A stretch of DNA of 45,122 nucleotides from Candidatus Kuenenia stuttgartensis (GCA_945861865.1 CAMAWN010000023.1:1-45122); one strand, 5' to 3'. Numbered from the stretch's first letter, positions 23,338 through 33,725 are shown. Program-made: numbers and translations. Notes: generated by a model from the sequence alone, not told the origin.

Positions 23338-24792
23338 TTGTCTGAAACCGTTCCCACGAATGAAGAACTCCACGATGCCGACGCGCTCGGCGAGTCGGTG
23401 CCATCGGGTACCACGATTCTGTATGTGCCGCAAGCAAGCTCCTCAGCTTTGCCGTCGAGTCTCGCGGCAGAATCGGACATGAAATTTCCAACCCCAACGA
23501 TCGAACAGCCACCAGCGCCGAAGCGTGTCGCCAAGCCGCACGCCGAAAAGCTGGCCGGAAAAACTCTCGGAGTTTATCGTTGCGACACGCTGCTCGGACG
23601 TGGAGCGATGGGGGCCGTGTACCTCGCATTCCATCAGCAGCTTGAGCGGCGATGTGCTCTCAAAGTCCTCTCGCCAAAGTACGTCGAGACGGATGCCGAC
23701 TACGTGAATCGCTTCCGCCAAGAAGCCATCGCCGTTGCGAACCTGCATCACCCAAACGTCGTGATGGCCTACGCGGTCGGCAAGCACGACGATCTGCATT
23801 TTCTGGAGATGGAATTTGTCGCCGGCAACTCGTTGCAAAAAGTGCTCGATACTCGGCAGCGGCTGACTCCGGCCGACGCATTACGAGTCACGACGGAGAT
23901 CGCCGACGGACTCGCCGCGGCACACCGCTCTGGACTCATCCATCGCGACGTCAAGCCAGAGAACGTCTTGTTGACGAAAGAAACTCACGGCCTTGGCCGA
24001 GCCAAAATTGGAGACTTCGGTTTGGCCAAGCGAGTGCGCGGCCGCGGCGAAAAAGTTTTCGACGGCCTCGTGGGCACGCCGCACTACATGGCTCCGGAAC
24101 TGTTCTCTGGATCGCAAGCGTCGCCGTTGACCGACATGTACGCCCTCGGCGTCTGCTTGTTTCGAATGTTGACCGGCCGAGTGCCGTTCAATGGCAAGAC
24201 GGTCAAGCAACTCATGTCGCAGTCGACGACACAACCGTTTCCCGATGTCCGCGCCGAATGCTCTGATCTGCCGACGGAAGTTGCCGATCTTGTCGAATGG
24301 CTGGTCCATCGTGATCCGCAGCAACGTCCCAGCGATGCCGATCAGGCTCAGCCGCGATTGTTCGCCGCGCTCGAACAGATTCGCGACGTGCGGCAACTAC
24401 TGGCCGAAGCCTTCGACAACGAGCAGGACATCACCTGGTCCGCCCGGGAAGGCTCCGACGAGTTCGACGTCGTCGTGAAACTCCCAGAAAACCGCCAGCA
24501 GCGAGTCGTCATCGCCTCGGTGGACGAGAACGTCCCGTTCCGACAACTGCAAATTTTTTCGATCGGCGGCCCAGCATCACCGGACCATTTTGAACTCGCG
24601 CTGCGTCGCAACGCGATTCAACCGCACGGCAGCATCGCCGTCCGCGACGTTAACGGCCTGCCGCACTTCGTCATGGTTGAAAACCATTCGCGAGCCAAAG
24701 TCGCCTCCGATGAACTCTGCCGCAGCGTCCGCCACATCGCCCGCCACGCCGATGCCGTCGAGGAGTTTTTGACCAGGCAAGACGTGAATTGA
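23338..24792 (+). CDS. Serine/threonine protein kinase, Hanks type (PknB-like)
   Basis: 484 residues from a TTG at 23338; alternatives are GTG at 23399 and ATG at 23479. The frame is open far upstream but that part is repeat and rimO antisense. Kinase domain about 80-345: glycine loop LLGRGAMGAVYLA, Lys in RCALKVL, catalytic HRDVKPENVLL near 201, DFGLAKR near 224, and APELF near 251. The ~75-residue N-terminus is acidic then Pro-rich. The ~110-residue C-terminal region (EFDVVVKLPENRQQRVVIAS, FRQLQIFSIGG) is beta-rich with no membrane segment, so this is a soluble kinase. The C-terminal domain is not one I recognise. Planctomycetes carry many such kinases; the target is unknown. Confidence 0.9.
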   Translation: MSETVPTNEELHDADALGESVPSGTTILYVPQASSSALPSSLAAESDMKFPTPTIEQPPAPKRVAKPHAEKLAGKTLGVYRCDTLLGRGAMGAVYLAFHQQLERRCALKVLSPKYVETDADYVNRFRQEAIAVANLHHPNVVMAYAVGKHDDLHFLEMEFVAGNSLQKVLDTRQRLTPADALRVTTEIADGLAAAHRSGLIHRDVKPENVLLTKETHGLGRAKIGDFGLAKRVRGRGEKVFDGLVGTPHYMAPELFSGSQASPLTDMYALGVCLFRMLTGRVPFNGKTVKQLMSQSTTQPFPDVRAECSDLPTEVADLVEWLVHRDPQQRPSDADQAQPRLFAALEQIRDVRQLLAEAFDNEQDITWSAREGSDEFDVVVKLPENRQQRVVIASVDENVPFRQLQIFSIGGPASPDHFELALRRNAIQPHGSIAVRDVNGLPHFVMVENHSRAKVASDELCRSVRHIARHADAVEEFLTRQDVN

Positions 24793-24835
24793 GAAGGAGG
24801 CAGATTGGTCATTGGGTTCGACCGCTCATGCGATC

Positions 24836-26194
24836 TCACTGCACGACGGCGATGCGCAGGTCCATGACGTTGGTGTGAGTTGGGCCGGTGAGCAGCAGGC
24901 CGCCGGTTTGCTCGAAGAAGGGGTACGAGTTGTTGATCTCCAAAAACTCGGAAGGGTCGAGCCTTTTGGCGAATGCCATTTGACGCAGGCTTTCGTCGAC
25001 CACCGCTCCGGCCGCGTTGGTCGGTCCGTCTTCGCCGTCGGTGCCGCCGGACAAGATCGCGATGCGGTCGAGGCCGTCGTGCCACAAATGCTGCAGCGCG
25101 GCGAGCGCGACCTCTTGATTGCGGCCGCCCTTGCGAGGCTGATCCGTCTGCACGAGCTTCACGATCGGCTCGCCACCACTGAGCACGCAAACAGGCGGCG
25201 CGACTTCGGTTTGTCCGTCTCGAATGTGGCGGCACAGTTCCGCCAACTCACGCCCGATGGTTCTCGCTTCCCCGGCGTTGTTCGAGCCGAGCGACTTCAC
25301 CGCAAAGCCCTGCTCGCGAGCCTTTGCTGCTGCCGCTTCGACAGCGATCGCGTTGTTCCCGATGACACAGTTTTGAGCGATCGGTCTTGCAGCGGTCCCT
25401 TCTCCCTTTGGGAGAGGGGATGGATTGGACGTCTTGTGGCGCAGCGCGAACCAGACGGATTCCGAAACCTGCGGTGGCTGTGCGCTGAATCGTTTCAGCA
25501 CGGCGAGTGCGTCTGCCGCCGTGCTGGTGTCCTCGACCGTCGGCCCTGAGGCGATCACATCCAGCGGATCTCCGATCACGTCGGAGATGATGAGCGTGAT
25601 GACGGCTCGCGCCTGCGATGTGGCTCGCGCGAGGCCACCTCCTTTGAACAACGACAGATGTTTGCGAACGGTGTTGAGTTCTTGAATGCTCGCGCCGGAG
25701 TTCATCAAAAAGCGAGTGACAGCGAGTTTGTCCGCCAGTGTGATCCCCGGAATCGGGGCGGGAGCCAGTGCGCTCCCGCCGCCAGAGATCAACACGACCA
25801 CCAAATCGTTCGCCCCCGCGCTGCAGGCCAGTTCTAAAGTCCGTTGCGTGCCAAAGACGCCAGCTTCCGTTGGCTCATTCACTCCTGCAGGTCGAGCGGC
25901 ATGCAGCACGATCCGCCGTAACGGCCGGACGCAATCGGCAGGGACATTCACCCAGCCGGCGACTTTCGCATCGGTTAGTTCCTCGCCCAACTCGGCTTCC
26001 ACGGCAGCCGCCATGCCCGCACCCGCCTTGCCGACTCCGAGCACAATGATCCTGCTGAGCGATGTCGTGTCCCAATCATGCCCGCAGATTGACAGCACGG
26101 ACCCGTCGCGATGAATCACGTTGCGAACCAAACGCTCGGAGGAGACCGCAGCGACACCCGCTTCCCAAATCGCTTGAGCTTGTTCTCGAAGCAT
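24836..26194 (-). CDS. Glycerate 2-kinase (DUF4147/MOFRL family)
   Basis: 452 residues from the ATG at 26194 (MLREQAQAIWEAG). N-terminal DUF4147 part with VLGVGKAGAGMA, LISGGGSALAPAP and NTVRKHLSLFKGGGLA; C-terminal MOFRL part with LSGGEPIV, KGGRNQEVALAAL and LSGGTDGEDGPTNAAGAVVD. These match class II glycerate 2-kinases, which phosphorylate D-glycerate to 2-phosphoglycerate in the serine-cycle or glyoxylate pathways. About 10 residues (PSPLPKGEG) in the middle are encoded by an in-frame dispersed palindrome. It is convergent with the Ser/Thr kinase gene (44 bp). Confidence 0.92.
   Translation of the reverse strand: MLREQAQAIWEAGVAAVSSERLVRNVIHRDGSVLSICGHDWDTTSLSRIIVLGVGKAGAGMAAAVEAELGEELTDAKVAGWVNVPADCVRPLRRIVLHAARPAGVNEPTEAGVFGTQRTLELACSAGANDLVVVLISGGGSALAPAPIPGITLADKLAVTRFLMNSGASIQELNTVRKHLSLFKGGGLARATSQARAVITLIISDVIGDPLDVIASGPTVEDTSTAADALAVLKRFSAQPPQVSESVWFALRHKTSNPSPLPKGEGTAARPIAQNCVIGNNAIAVEAAAAKAREQGFAVKSLGSNNAGEARTIGRELAELCRHIRDGQTEVAPPVCVLSGGEPIVKLVQTDQPRKGGRNQEVALAALQHLWHDGLDRIAILSGGTDGEDGPTNAAGAVVDESLRQMAFAKRLDPSEFLEINNSYPFFEQTGGLLLTGPTHTNVMDLRIAVVQ
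25395..25419. repeat. In-frame dispersed hairpin inside the glycerate kinase gene
   Basis: TCCCTTCTCCC (25395-25405), a TTT loop and GGGAGAGGGGA (25409-25419) form an 11-bp stem with one mismatch. On the coding strand it reads SPLPKGEG. The same short hairpin family is widespread in bacterial genomes as an intergenic repeat, so its place inside a coding frame indicates an insertion tolerated in a surface loop. Confidence 0.8.
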
Positions 26195-26219
26195 GACGAA
26201 ACCCGCCGACAACAAAAAC

Positions 26220-26327
26220 GCCACCGGGCTTGTCCCGGTGGTTCATTGGCTTCGACACCACTTCAGCAGCTTGAACGCTAAATGAGTAGTGCAAAGGCCG
26301 TTGAACCACCGGGGCAAGCCCGGTGGC
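26220..26327. repeat. Dispersed nested palindrome, CCACCGGGCTTG family
   Basis: Arm 26220-26245 (GCCACCGGGCTTGTCCCGGT then GGTTCA) pairs with arm 26302-26327 over 26 bases with one mismatch around a 56-base centre. Each arm is itself a hairpin (CCACCGGG...CCCGGTGG, 8 bp). It fills the gap between the glycerate kinase start and the stop of the small gene upstream. Confidence 0.9.
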
Positions 26328-26344
26328 GAAAAGACGTCGGGCGA

Positions 26345-26575
26345 TTACGCGCTCGGGCGCAGCCGGCGGTAGAGCGACAGGACTTCATAGAGGTCGGCGG
26401 AGATTTTGATTTCGTCGTCGGCGAATTCGCTCAGCCAAGTGCGATCGGATTTGGCCGCTTCGGCCAGCACGTTGATGATCTGCTTCAGTCGGACCCGCTT
26501 CATGCGAGGAGCTTCAACCACTCGGTTCTCGGGGTCGAACAGTTTCAGTCGCGGCTCAGTGCTGGCGGTTCGCAT
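26345..26575 (-). CDS. Small hypothetical protein (76 aa)
   Basis: Starts at the ATG at 26575 with a strong AAGGGAGG about 9 nt upstream, one of the best ribosome sites in the window. The protein is charged and helical (RLKQIINVLAEAAKSDRTWL, DLYEVLSLYRRLRPSA) with no signal peptide. The good RBS and protein-like composition argue for a real gene. The family is not recognised. It is transcribed away from tex. Confidence 0.65.
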   Translation of the reverse strand: MRTASTEPRLKLFDPENRVVEAPRMKRVRLKQIINVLAEAAKSDRTWLSEFADDEIKISADLYEVLSLYRRLRPSA

Positions 26576-26610
26576 TGTGAAAACCTCCCTTGGACGATGA
26601 CCTGCGATTC

Positions 26611-26633
26611 ACTCCGATCGTCTTGATCGGAGT
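26611..26633 (-). promoter_or_regulatory. Hairpin in the leader of the 76-aa gene
   Basis: ACTCCGATC (26611-26619) and GATCGGAGT (26625-26633) form a perfect 9-bp stem with a 5-nt loop, 36 nt before the ATG of the small gene and 15-20 nt before its ribosome site. It could be an operator or a leader stem. From 26634 to the tex start at 26925 I see no gene or other clear site. Confidence 0.45.
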
Positions 26634-26924
26634 TATGAGAATCGGCTGGCCGATGGCAACGACTTGAGAACTTCTTGCGACCGCGCAAACTTTTCCGCGC
26701 GATGAGTGATTGCTTTGATCAAAGTGGGCTGCCGACCAGAATCTGACTCACGTCAGCGAAGGCTTGTTTCGGCAATTCCCGCTGGTCGGCTCGCTCGACA
26801 TTGCCTCGGCCATTCGTCACCTTTCCACCCGTTCGACCCAGCTTGCCTGATTGGTTTCTTTTGCGACTCCGCAACACGGCCATCAACATGTCTGGCCGCA
26901 GTCAGGATTCAGTTGGGTTTCCCG

Positions 26925-29471
26925 ATGGACCGCAGCATGGACGAGCCTCCGTCAGTTGATCTCGCACGCCTCGCGAAAGAGTTGGGGCATCGTGTCGAGC
27001 AAGTGCAGAACGTGGTCGCATTGCTGGACGCGGGCAACACGATTCCGTTCATCACACGGTATCGCAAAGAGAAGACGGGCAATCTCGACGAAGAACAACT
27101 GCGGACGATCGAGTCGCGAGTCCGCTCGGCGCGTCAACTCAAAGAGCGTGCATCCGCGATCCTGCGATTGATCGGAGCTTTGGGCAAGCTGACTCCCGAA
27201 TTAAGATCCGAGATCGAAGCCGCCGAGACGCTCAAACGACTCGAAGACCTGTACCTGCCGTTCAAGCCGAAGCGACAATCGCGAGCCTCCGCAGCGCGTG
27301 AGCGCGGCCTCGAACCGCTCGCAGCACGCATCTGGTCCGGAGATCCGGAACTGACGGAACTGAGCATCGCTGCGGCCGAGTTCGTCAATGCTGAGAAAGA
27401 ATTGCCCAGCACTTTGGAAGTCCTGCAAGGCGCTGCGGACATTCTGGCGGAGAACATCAGCGAAGAAGCCGCACTCCGAGAACTGTGCCGACAGCTCGCC
27501 TGGAAGACCGGGAAGTTTTCCGGAACGCCAACGAAAGCTGGTTCCGAGAGCGGACACGAGTACCGCGACTACTTTGAGTTCAACGAAGCGGCCTCACGAA
27601 TTCCGCCCCACCGAGTCTTGGCCATCAATCGCGGCGAGAAGTCGGGTGCGCTGCGCATCAAATTTGAATGGGACGACGCAGCCGTGCAGGCGGCATGCGA
27701 CGGACACTACGGTTGGGAGTCGCATCCACATCGCGAGTTCCTCAAAGCGTGTTTGGTCGATGCGGATCAGCGGCTGATTCAACCGAGTCTCGAACGAGAA
27801 ATCCGTCGCGAGCTCTCCGACAAGGCCGAAGCTCACGCGATCGAAGTGTTCGCTCGCAATCTGCGGAGCTTGTTGTTGCAGCCACCACTGCGTGGCCAGC
27901 GTGTGCTGGCAATTGACCCCGGCTTTCGGACGGGCTGCAAAATCGCCGTGTTGGATGAGTTCGGCAGTCTCGTTGCGGCGGATGTCGTCTATGTCACCGG
28001 CAACGCGGAGAAGCGAGCGACCTGTTCCGCGAAACTGGCCGAACTGATGCAGCGGCACAATTGCCAAGTCGTCGTGATCGGCAACGGCACTGCCTGCCGC
28101 GAGACTGAATATCTCGTCACCGAAATGATCGCCAAAGAGTTGCCGGAGGCTCGGTACGTCATCGTCAACGAAGCGGGTGCCAGCATTTACTCGACCAGCA
28201 CGGTTGGTCGCGCCGAGTTTCCGACCCTCGACGCGACAGGCCGCGGCACCATCTCGATTGGCCGCCGACTGCTCGATCCGCTCAGCGAGCTTGTGAAGAT
28301 CGAACCGCAGCACATCGGCGTCGGCATGTACCAGCACGACGTCAGCAAGAAGGAACTCAAAGAGTCGCTTGACCGAGTCGTTGAGTCCTGTGTGAACTTC
28401 GTCGGCGTGGACTTGAACACCGCCAGCGCCTCGCTGCTGCGGCATGTGTCTGGATTGAACCAACTCATCGCTCGCCGCGTGGTCGCATGGCGTGAACAGA
28501 ACGGTCGCTTTAACTCGCGACGCCAACTACTGGAAGTTCCCGGACTGGGCGAAGGCACATTCACTCAAGCGGCCGGCTTCCTGAAAATCGACGGCGGCGA
28601 CGAACCGCTCGATGGGACGTGGATTCATCCGGAAAGCTACGAAGCTGCGAACAAGGTGCTCGAAAAGCTCGGCCTCAACGCCAGCAGTTTGAGCGAAGCA
28701 GAACAGACTCACGAAGAACTGCGGCAGCGCATCGAGCAGCTTCCCGCCGAAAGTCTCGCCGAAGAATTGTCTGTCGGTCTGCCGACGTTGAAAGACATTC
28801 TCGACGCGCTCTCGCGCCCCGGCCGTGACCCGCGCACCGATCTGCCCGGCCCGGTCTTCAAGCAAGGCATCCTGAATCTGACCGATCTGCAAGAAGGCAT
28901 GGAGCTGACGGGCACCGTTTGCAACGTCGTGGACTTCGGAGTGTTCGTCGATGTGGGCCTCAAGGACAGCGGCCTCGTTCACATCAGCCAACTGTCGGTG
29001 AACTATGTGCCGTCACCACACAATCTCGTGTCGGTCGGCGATGTCGTGACGGTGTGGGTGCTCGGCGTGGACAAGGAACGTAAGCGAGTCGGCCTGACGA
29101 TGATCAAGCCCGGCACGCCTCGGCAAGTTCGCGGCCCGAAGCCACCTCGCCGTGAACAACCTCCGGCTCAAGACAACAACGCCCAAGCTCGACCGCAACG
29201 CGCACGCCGCCCGTTCACTCAGCGTCCCACACGTCAACCGGAGAATGCGGCGCAGCCCCAAGAGGTTGCCGCGACAGCCGCGCTGACTCCATCGCCCGCT
29301 GCGGAATCGAAACGAAATGAACGCCGACAAGACACCACTGGCGAATCGCCCCGACGTCGCAAGGACAACGCGCCGCCGGTCAAGCTCACCGAGGGAATGG
29401 TCGAAGGCAAACAGCCGCTACTTGGCTTCGATCAACTCGCCGCGCTGTGGAAGCAGAATCACACGAAGTAG
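26925..29471 (+). CDS. tex: Tex family transcription accessory / RNA-binding protein
   Basis: 848 residues from the ATG at 26925. Tex N-terminal helical part with PFITRYRKEKTGNLDEEQLR, YqgF/RuvC-like domain starting near 327 (VLAIDPGFRTGCKIAVLDEFG), helix-hairpin-helix region near 500-555 (NTASASLLRHVSGLNQLIARR), and an S1 RNA-binding domain near 650-720 (GTVCNVVDFGVFVDVGLKDSGLVH). An extra ~115-residue tail follows, rich in Arg/Pro/Gln/Ala (e.g. RPQRARRPFTQRPTRQPEN) and probably disordered, as often seen in planctomycete Tex. It binds RNA polymerase and nucleic acid and affects transcription in other bacteria. Confidence 0.95.
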   Translation: MDRSMDEPPSVDLARLAKELGHRVEQVQNVVALLDAGNTIPFITRYRKEKTGNLDEEQLRTIESRVRSARQLKERASAILRLIGALGKLTPELRSEIEAAETLKRLEDLYLPFKPKRQSRASAARERGLEPLAARIWSGDPELTELSIAAAEFVNAEKELPSTLEVLQGAADILAENISEEAALRELCRQLAWKTGKFSGTPTKAGSESGHEYRDYFEFNEAASRIPPHRVLAINRGEKSGALRIKFEWDDAAVQAACDGHYGWESHPHREFLKACLVDADQRLIQPSLEREIRRELSDKAEAHAIEVFARNLRSLLLQPPLRGQRVLAIDPGFRTGCKIAVLDEFGSLVAADVVYVTGNAEKRATCSAKLAELMQRHNCQVVVIGNGTACRETEYLVTEMIAKELPEARYVIVNEAGASIYSTSTVGRAEFPTLDATGRGTISIGRRLLDPLSELVKIEPQHIGVGMYQHDVSKKELKESLDRVVESCVNFVGVDLNTASASLLRHVSGLNQLIARRVVAWREQNGRFNSRRQLLEVPGLGEGTFTQAAGFLKIDGGDEPLDGTWIHPESYEAANKVLEKLGLNASSLSEAEQTHEELRQRIEQLPAESLAEELSVGLPTLKDILDALSRPGRDPRTDLPGPVFKQGILNLTDLQEGMELTGTVCNVVDFGVFVDVGLKDSGLVHISQLSVNYVPSPHNLVSVGDVVTVWVLGVDKERKRVGLTMIKPGTPRQVRGPKPPRREQPPAQDNNAQARPQRARRPFTQRPTRQPENAAQPQEVAATAALTPSPAAESKRNERRQDTTGESPRRRKDNAPPVKLTEGMVEGKQPLLGFDQLAALWKQNHTK

Positions 29472-29515
29472 GCCAACCTTTCCAGGCTGACCGAGATTCA
29501 ACGTGCCCCACGTCG

Positions 29516-31660
29516 TCACATCGCGGGAATCTGGCTCGACAATCCGCCGGCGGCCGGAACGTAGCAGTGGTTGACGTAGTCCATCACCATGCGATCCGAG
29601 TTGAATCGCCAGCCGAGCGTGCGAACCGAACGTTTGACTCGCTTGATCCAGCGTTGCGGCAGATCGTCCGCGTCGCGCTCGTAGTACATCGGCAGGACTT
29701 CGTTCCGCAGCGTATCGACCAGGCTTTGCCAATCGCGTTTGTCTTGTACGGCATCATCGACGTGCGTGCGGCCGTTGCCAATCGCGAAGCCGTTGGTGCC
29801 GTCGTAGGCTTCCGCCCACCAACCGTCGAGCACCGACAGATTCAGCACGCCGTTGAGCACCACCTTCTGGCCGCTGGTCCCCGAAGCTTCGTGCGGGCGG
29901 CGCGGATTGTTGAGCCACACATCGACCCCTTGCACCAAGTGCCGCGCGAGGTTGATGTCGTAGTCTTCGAGGAACACGACCTTGCCCTTCAGCTTCGATT
30001 GCTGAGTCGCTTGCCAGACTCGCTGCAGGATCGCCTTGCCGTTGTCGTCGCGCGGGTGCGACTTGCCGGCGAAGATGAATTGCACCGGGCGTTGCGCGTC
30101 GCTGACCAGTTCGACGAGCAAGTCAAACTCGCGCAGAATCAAATCCGTCCGCTTGTACGGCGCGAATCGGCGAGCGAACCCGATCAGCAGCACACGCGGA
30201 TCGAGCACGTTGGCGATCTCGGCAATCTGTTCCTCGGTGGCACTGTTGCGTCGCGCGCAGGACTCCAGACGGCGGCGAGTGAAGCCGATCAACTGGTTCT
30301 TCAACGACTGATGGGTTTCCCACAACTCGCCGGCGGTCGCTTGCTCGAATCCATTCCAAATGTCTGGTTCGCCGGTGCGTGTGAGCCAGTTCACCGGCAA
30401 AACGCGGTCGTAAAGAACTCGCATTTGAATGGCCAACCAAGTCGGAACATGCACGCCGTTGGTGATGTGCCCGATCGGAATCTCTTCTTCGCTCTGCCAC
30501 GGCCAAAGACTGGCCCACATGCGGCGGCTGACCACGCCGTGCAGCGAGGACACCGCGTTCGCCTTGCGGCTGAGCTTGAACGCCAACACCGTCATGCAGA
30601 AGGCTTCGTTGTGGTTTTGCGGGTTCACTCGACCGAGGCCCATCAGTGCGTCACCGCTCAACCCCAGCAGATCGCCCAGCGGGCCGACGTGCTCATCGAC
30701 CAGCCCGGAATCGAAGCGATCGTGCCCGGCATCGACGGGCGTGTGTGTCGTGAAACAACAGCTCGCGGCCGTCTCGCGGAGCGCGGCATCGAAGGCCAAG
30801 CCGTCTTCCTGAATTCGAGTCCGAATGACCTCCAGCGGAGCAAACGCCGAGTGCCCTTCGTTCATGTGAATCACGCTCGGCTGAATGCCAATGGCCGCGA
30901 GCGCCCGCGCTCCGCCGATGCCCAGCATGATTTCTTGCCGGATGCGAATGCGTTGATCGCCGCCGTACAGCCGAGCCGTTAGCCGGCGATCCTCGTCCGT
31001 GTTGTTCGGGATGTTCGTGTCGAGCAGATACAGCGGAATGCGGCCGACATCCGCTCGCCACACGCGTGCAAAGATCGAACCCGACCGCGTCTGCACCGAA
31101 ATGACAACCGGCTGACCATCCTTGCCGAGTGCCGGTCGCAGCGGCAATTTGTCCGGGTTGATCGTCTTGTAGCTTTCCTGTTGCCAGCCGTTCGCGTCGA
31201 GATGCTGAGAGAAGTATCCCTCGCCGTACAACAGACCAACTCCGACCAGTGGGACGCCCAGATCCGAGGCACTCTTCAAATGGTCGCCAGCGAGAATGCC
31301 CAAGCCACCGGAGTAAATTGGCATCGACTCGTGCAACCCGAACTCGGCCGAGAAGTACGCAACCGGGCGGTGATTCAGAATGCCGGCCCGCGTTGCTCCC
31401 CAGGTATCTGGCGACGCCATGTATTCTTGCCAGCGGCGGTAGGCGTAGTTGATTCGCGAGTGCAAACCCAGTTCGCGTGCCTGCTCCTCTAACTTATCGG
31501 GCGAGTATTCCTGCAAAAGCGTGATCGGATTGTGAGCATCCCCTGACCAGAGCGGTTGATTGATCGCACGGAACGATTCGTTGAGTCCTGCTTGCCAACT
31601 CCACCACAAATTACTGGTCAGTTCCGTCAACTTTTGATGCAATGACTTCGCTTCAGCCAT
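29516..31660 (-). CDS. glgP: Alpha-glucan (glycogen/maltodextrin) phosphorylase, short GT35 type
   Basis: 714 residues from the ATG at 31660 ([20 protein letters not shown]). The N-terminal NLWWSW block, [20 protein letters not shown], the nucleotide/substrate region [13 protein letters not shown] and the PLP-site neighbourhood EASGTSGQK with [15 protein letters not shown] are those of the shorter bacterial/archaeal alpha-glucan phosphorylases (about 700 residues, DUF3417-containing at the N-terminus) rather than the ~800-residue E. coli GlgP. It releases glucose 1-phosphate from glycogen or maltodextrins by phosphorolysis, so it uses phosphate, which the clusters here import. Confidence 0.93.
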   Translation of the reverse strand: MAEAKSLHQKLTELTSNLWWSWQAGLNESFRAINQPLWSGDAHNPITLLQEYSPDKLEEQARELGLHSRINYAYRRWQEYMASPDTWGATRAGILNHRPVAYFSAEFGLHESMPIYSGGLGILAGDHLKSASDLGVPLVGVGLLYGEGYFSQHLDANGWQQESYKTINPDKLPLRPALGKDGQPVVISVQTRSGSIFARVWRADVGRIPLYLLDTNIPNNTDEDRRLTARLYGGDQRIRIRQEIMLGIGGARALAAIGIQPSVIHMNEGHSAFAPLEVIRTRIQEDGLAFDAALRETAASCCFTTHTPVDAGHDRFDSGLVDEHVGPLGDLLGLSGDALMGLGRVNPQNHNEAFCMTVLAFKLSRKANAVSSLHGVVSRRMWASLWPWQSEEEIPIGHITNGVHVPTWLAIQMRVLYDRVLPVNWLTRTGEPDIWNGFEQATAGELWETHQSLKNQLIGFTRRRLESCARRNSATEEQIAEIANVLDPRVLLIGFARRFAPYKRTDLILREFDLLVELVSDAQRPVQFIFAGKSHPRDDNGKAILQRVWQATQQSKLKGKVVFLEDYDINLARHLVQGVDVWLNNPRRPHEASGTSGQKVVLNGVLNLSVLDGWWAEAYDGTNGFAIGNGRTHVDDAVQDKRDWQSLVDTLRNEVLPMYYERDADDLPQRWIKRVKRSVRTLGWRFNSDRMVMDYVNHCYVPAAGGLSSQIPAM

Positions 31661-31885
31661 CTCGCCATCCTTGTCAGTAGAGCCCACTCCTCGCCCCGAT
31701 TGGGCGGGCGGAGTATAGCCACCTCCCAACCAAGATCGAGTACGTTGATTCTCGGATCGGCAAGCGTCACTCATTGGCGAGCGGGGCGAAATCGCACATG
31801 GCCGTTCTCTTCGCCACCTTGTCTCGCCGGAGCATGCAGAATCCAATTCCCTCCCACCGTTGTCCGTGTCCTGAGGATTCCCATC

Positions 31886-33361
31886 ATGTGTACTCCGCGT
31901 CGCGATCTTAGAGGTTTCTTAACCGCGCTCACTCTCCTCGTCGCTCTGCCGACGATGGCTGACGAACCGCCGGTGCAGTGGCGGGGCTCTCAACAAACCG
32001 CCGTCGCCGAAATCACTCGCTTGGAACCACAACTCAAAGCGGTCAACAAGGCGATCTGGGAGTTCGCGGAGGTCGGCTTGGAAGAACGACGCTCGTCCGC
32101 GCTGTTGGTTGAAAAACTGAAGGCGTCCGGTTTCGAGGTGCAAACCGGTGTGGCGAACATGCCGACGTCGTTCATCGCGAGTTACGGTTCCGGCAAGCCG
32201 ATCATCGGCATTCTTGCCGAGTACGACGCGCTGCCGAATCTCTCACAGCAAGTCGCTCCCGATCGCGTGGCCGTGACCAACGGAGCACCCGGCCACGGCT
32301 GCGGGCACAGCGGCTTGGGAACGGCGGCACTCGGAGCGGCCATCGCCGTCAAACAGGCGATGGACAAGCACAAACTCCCCGGCACGATCCGGCTGTACGG
32401 CACGCCGGCCGAGGAAACTCTGATCGGCAAGGTTTACATGCTGCTCGACAGACAGTTCCATGACTTGGATGCCTGCTTGCACTGGCATCCGGCGTCGGTC
32501 AACAACGTCTGGGTGATGAGCAGCAAGGCCGCTGTCAGCGTGAAGTTTTCTTTCACCGGGACCGCCGCGCACGCTTCCGGCAGTCCCTCCAGCGGACGCA
32601 GCGCGCTCGACGCCGTCGAACTGATGAACGTCGGCGTGAACTTCATGCGCGAGCACATCAAGGAGGACGCTCGCATTCACTACGTCATCACCGACGGCGG
32701 CGGAGCACCCAACGTCGTCCCGGCCAAAGCCGAGTCGTGGTACTACGTCCGCGCTAACTCGCACGAAGACGTCGAAAAAAACTTCGCGTGGGTCTGCGAC
32801 ATCGCGGAGGGCGCGGCCAAGATGACGCGCACCAAGGTCAAGCTCCAAGTCGATACCGACTGCCACGAGATCATCGGCAACCGCCCGCTCGCCGAGTTGC
32901 TGCATCGCAACCTGACGGCCGTTGGTGCTCCGAAATTCAACGACGAGGAAAAGACGTTCGCTCGCAAGGTGCAGCAGTCACTGATCGACGAGTTCGGCTC
33001 GAAGTTCCCGCTCGCCATCGACGAGTCGATTCAACCGCTGAGCTTCGCCGATGAGCCGAACAAAGGCTCGACCGACGTTGGCGACATCAGTTGGTTCGTC
33101 CCGACCTGCGGCCTGCGAGTCGCCTGCTTTGCCGCCGACTCCCCCGGCCACAGTTGGCAAAACGTCGCCTGCATCGGCTCGACCATCGGCGAGAAAGGGA
33201 CGATCACCGCCGCGAAAGTGCTGGCGGTCTCGGCTCTCGACTTATTGGAGAAGCCCGACGTTCTGGCCGCCGCCCGCGAAGACTTCGTGAAGCGGATGGA
33301 AACCAAAAAATACACGTCTCTCATTCCGAGAGGGCAGAAAGCTCCCAGCAAAATTCGTTGA
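31886..33361 (+). CDS. M20-family amidohydrolase, AbgB-like, with signal peptide
   Basis: 491 residues from the ATG at 31886 (GAGGA 8 nt upstream). The N-terminus [23 protein letters not shown] is a likely signal peptide. M20 metal-site blocks: [33 protein letters not shown] and a C-terminal SPGHSWQN. The arrangement with a long dimerisation domain ([20 protein letters not shown]) resembles the B subunit of p-aminobenzoyl-glutamate hydrolase and related peptidases. Probably an extracytoplasmic peptidase or amidase; the substrate is not determined. Divergent from the phosphorylase gene with 225 bp between. Confidence 0.9.
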   Translation: MCTPRRDLRGFLTALTLLVALPTMADEPPVQWRGSQQTAVAEITRLEPQLKAVNKAIWEFAEVGLEERRSSALLVEKLKASGFEVQTGVANMPTSFIASYGSGKPIIGILAEYDALPNLSQQVAPDRVAVTNGAPGHGCGHSGLGTAALGAAIAVKQAMDKHKLPGTIRLYGTPAEETLIGKVYMLLDRQFHDLDACLHWHPASVNNVWVMSSKAAVSVKFSFTGTAAHASGSPSSGRSALDAVELMNVGVNFMREHIKEDARIHYVITDGGGAPNVVPAKAESWYYVRANSHEDVEKNFAWVCDIAEGAAKMTRTKVKLQVDTDCHEIIGNRPLAELLHRNLTAVGAPKFNDEEKTFARKVQQSLIDEFGSKFPLAIDESIQPLSFADEPNKGSTDVGDISWFVPTCGLRVACFAADSPGHSWQNVACIGSTIGEKGTITAAKVLAVSALDLLEKPDVLAAAREDFVKRMETKKYTSLIPRGQKAPSKIR

Positions 33362-33416
33362 GGACGTCTGTTGTTCCGTCGAGATTTTCGGCGTTAAACT
33401 CGCCGTCGAGGACCGC

Positions 33417-33725
33417 ATGATTCCGTTGCTCGAACAACACCGCCCTGACCTTGACCGGCTGTGCCGCAAGCACTTCGTTCGGCGGTTGGAAGTCTTTGGG
33501 TCGGCGGCCGAGGGGATCTTCCAGCCGGAATCCAGCGATCTCGATTTTCTGGTCGATTACTTGCCCCAAGGTTTTGAGAACGCCGCCGAGACTTACTTTG
33601 GACTGTTGTTCGATCTGGAGGATTTGTTTCATTGCAGGATCGACCTCGTCATGGATCGAGCGATCCGCAATCCGTACTTCCGAGCAGGCGTGGATCAAAG
33701 TCGGCAGGTGATTTATGCCGCATGA
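33417..33725 (+). CDS. mntA: MNT-domain minimal nucleotidyltransferase (MntA-type antitoxin)
   Basis: 102 residues. The nucleotidyltransferase motif G-S-x11-D-x-D is visible in FGSAAEGIFQPESSDLDFLV, the third acidic residue in CRIDLVMDRAI. Such small MNT proteins AMPylate and silence a HEPN partner. Its 3' end overlaps the start of the HEPN gene by 11 bp, the standard arrangement. The pair is most likely a type VII toxin-antitoxin module. Confidence 0.88.
   Translation: MIPLLEQHRPDLDRLCRKHFVRRLEVFGSAAEGIFQPESSDLDFLVDYLPQGFENAAETYFGLLFDLEDLFHCRIDLVMDRAIRNPYFRAGVDQSRQVIYAA

Noticed and set aside
29471..29494. Single repeat arm AACCTTTCCAGGCTGACC after tex
   Set aside because: Related to the 12992-13072 element but without a partner arm nearby, so not listed as a palindrome.
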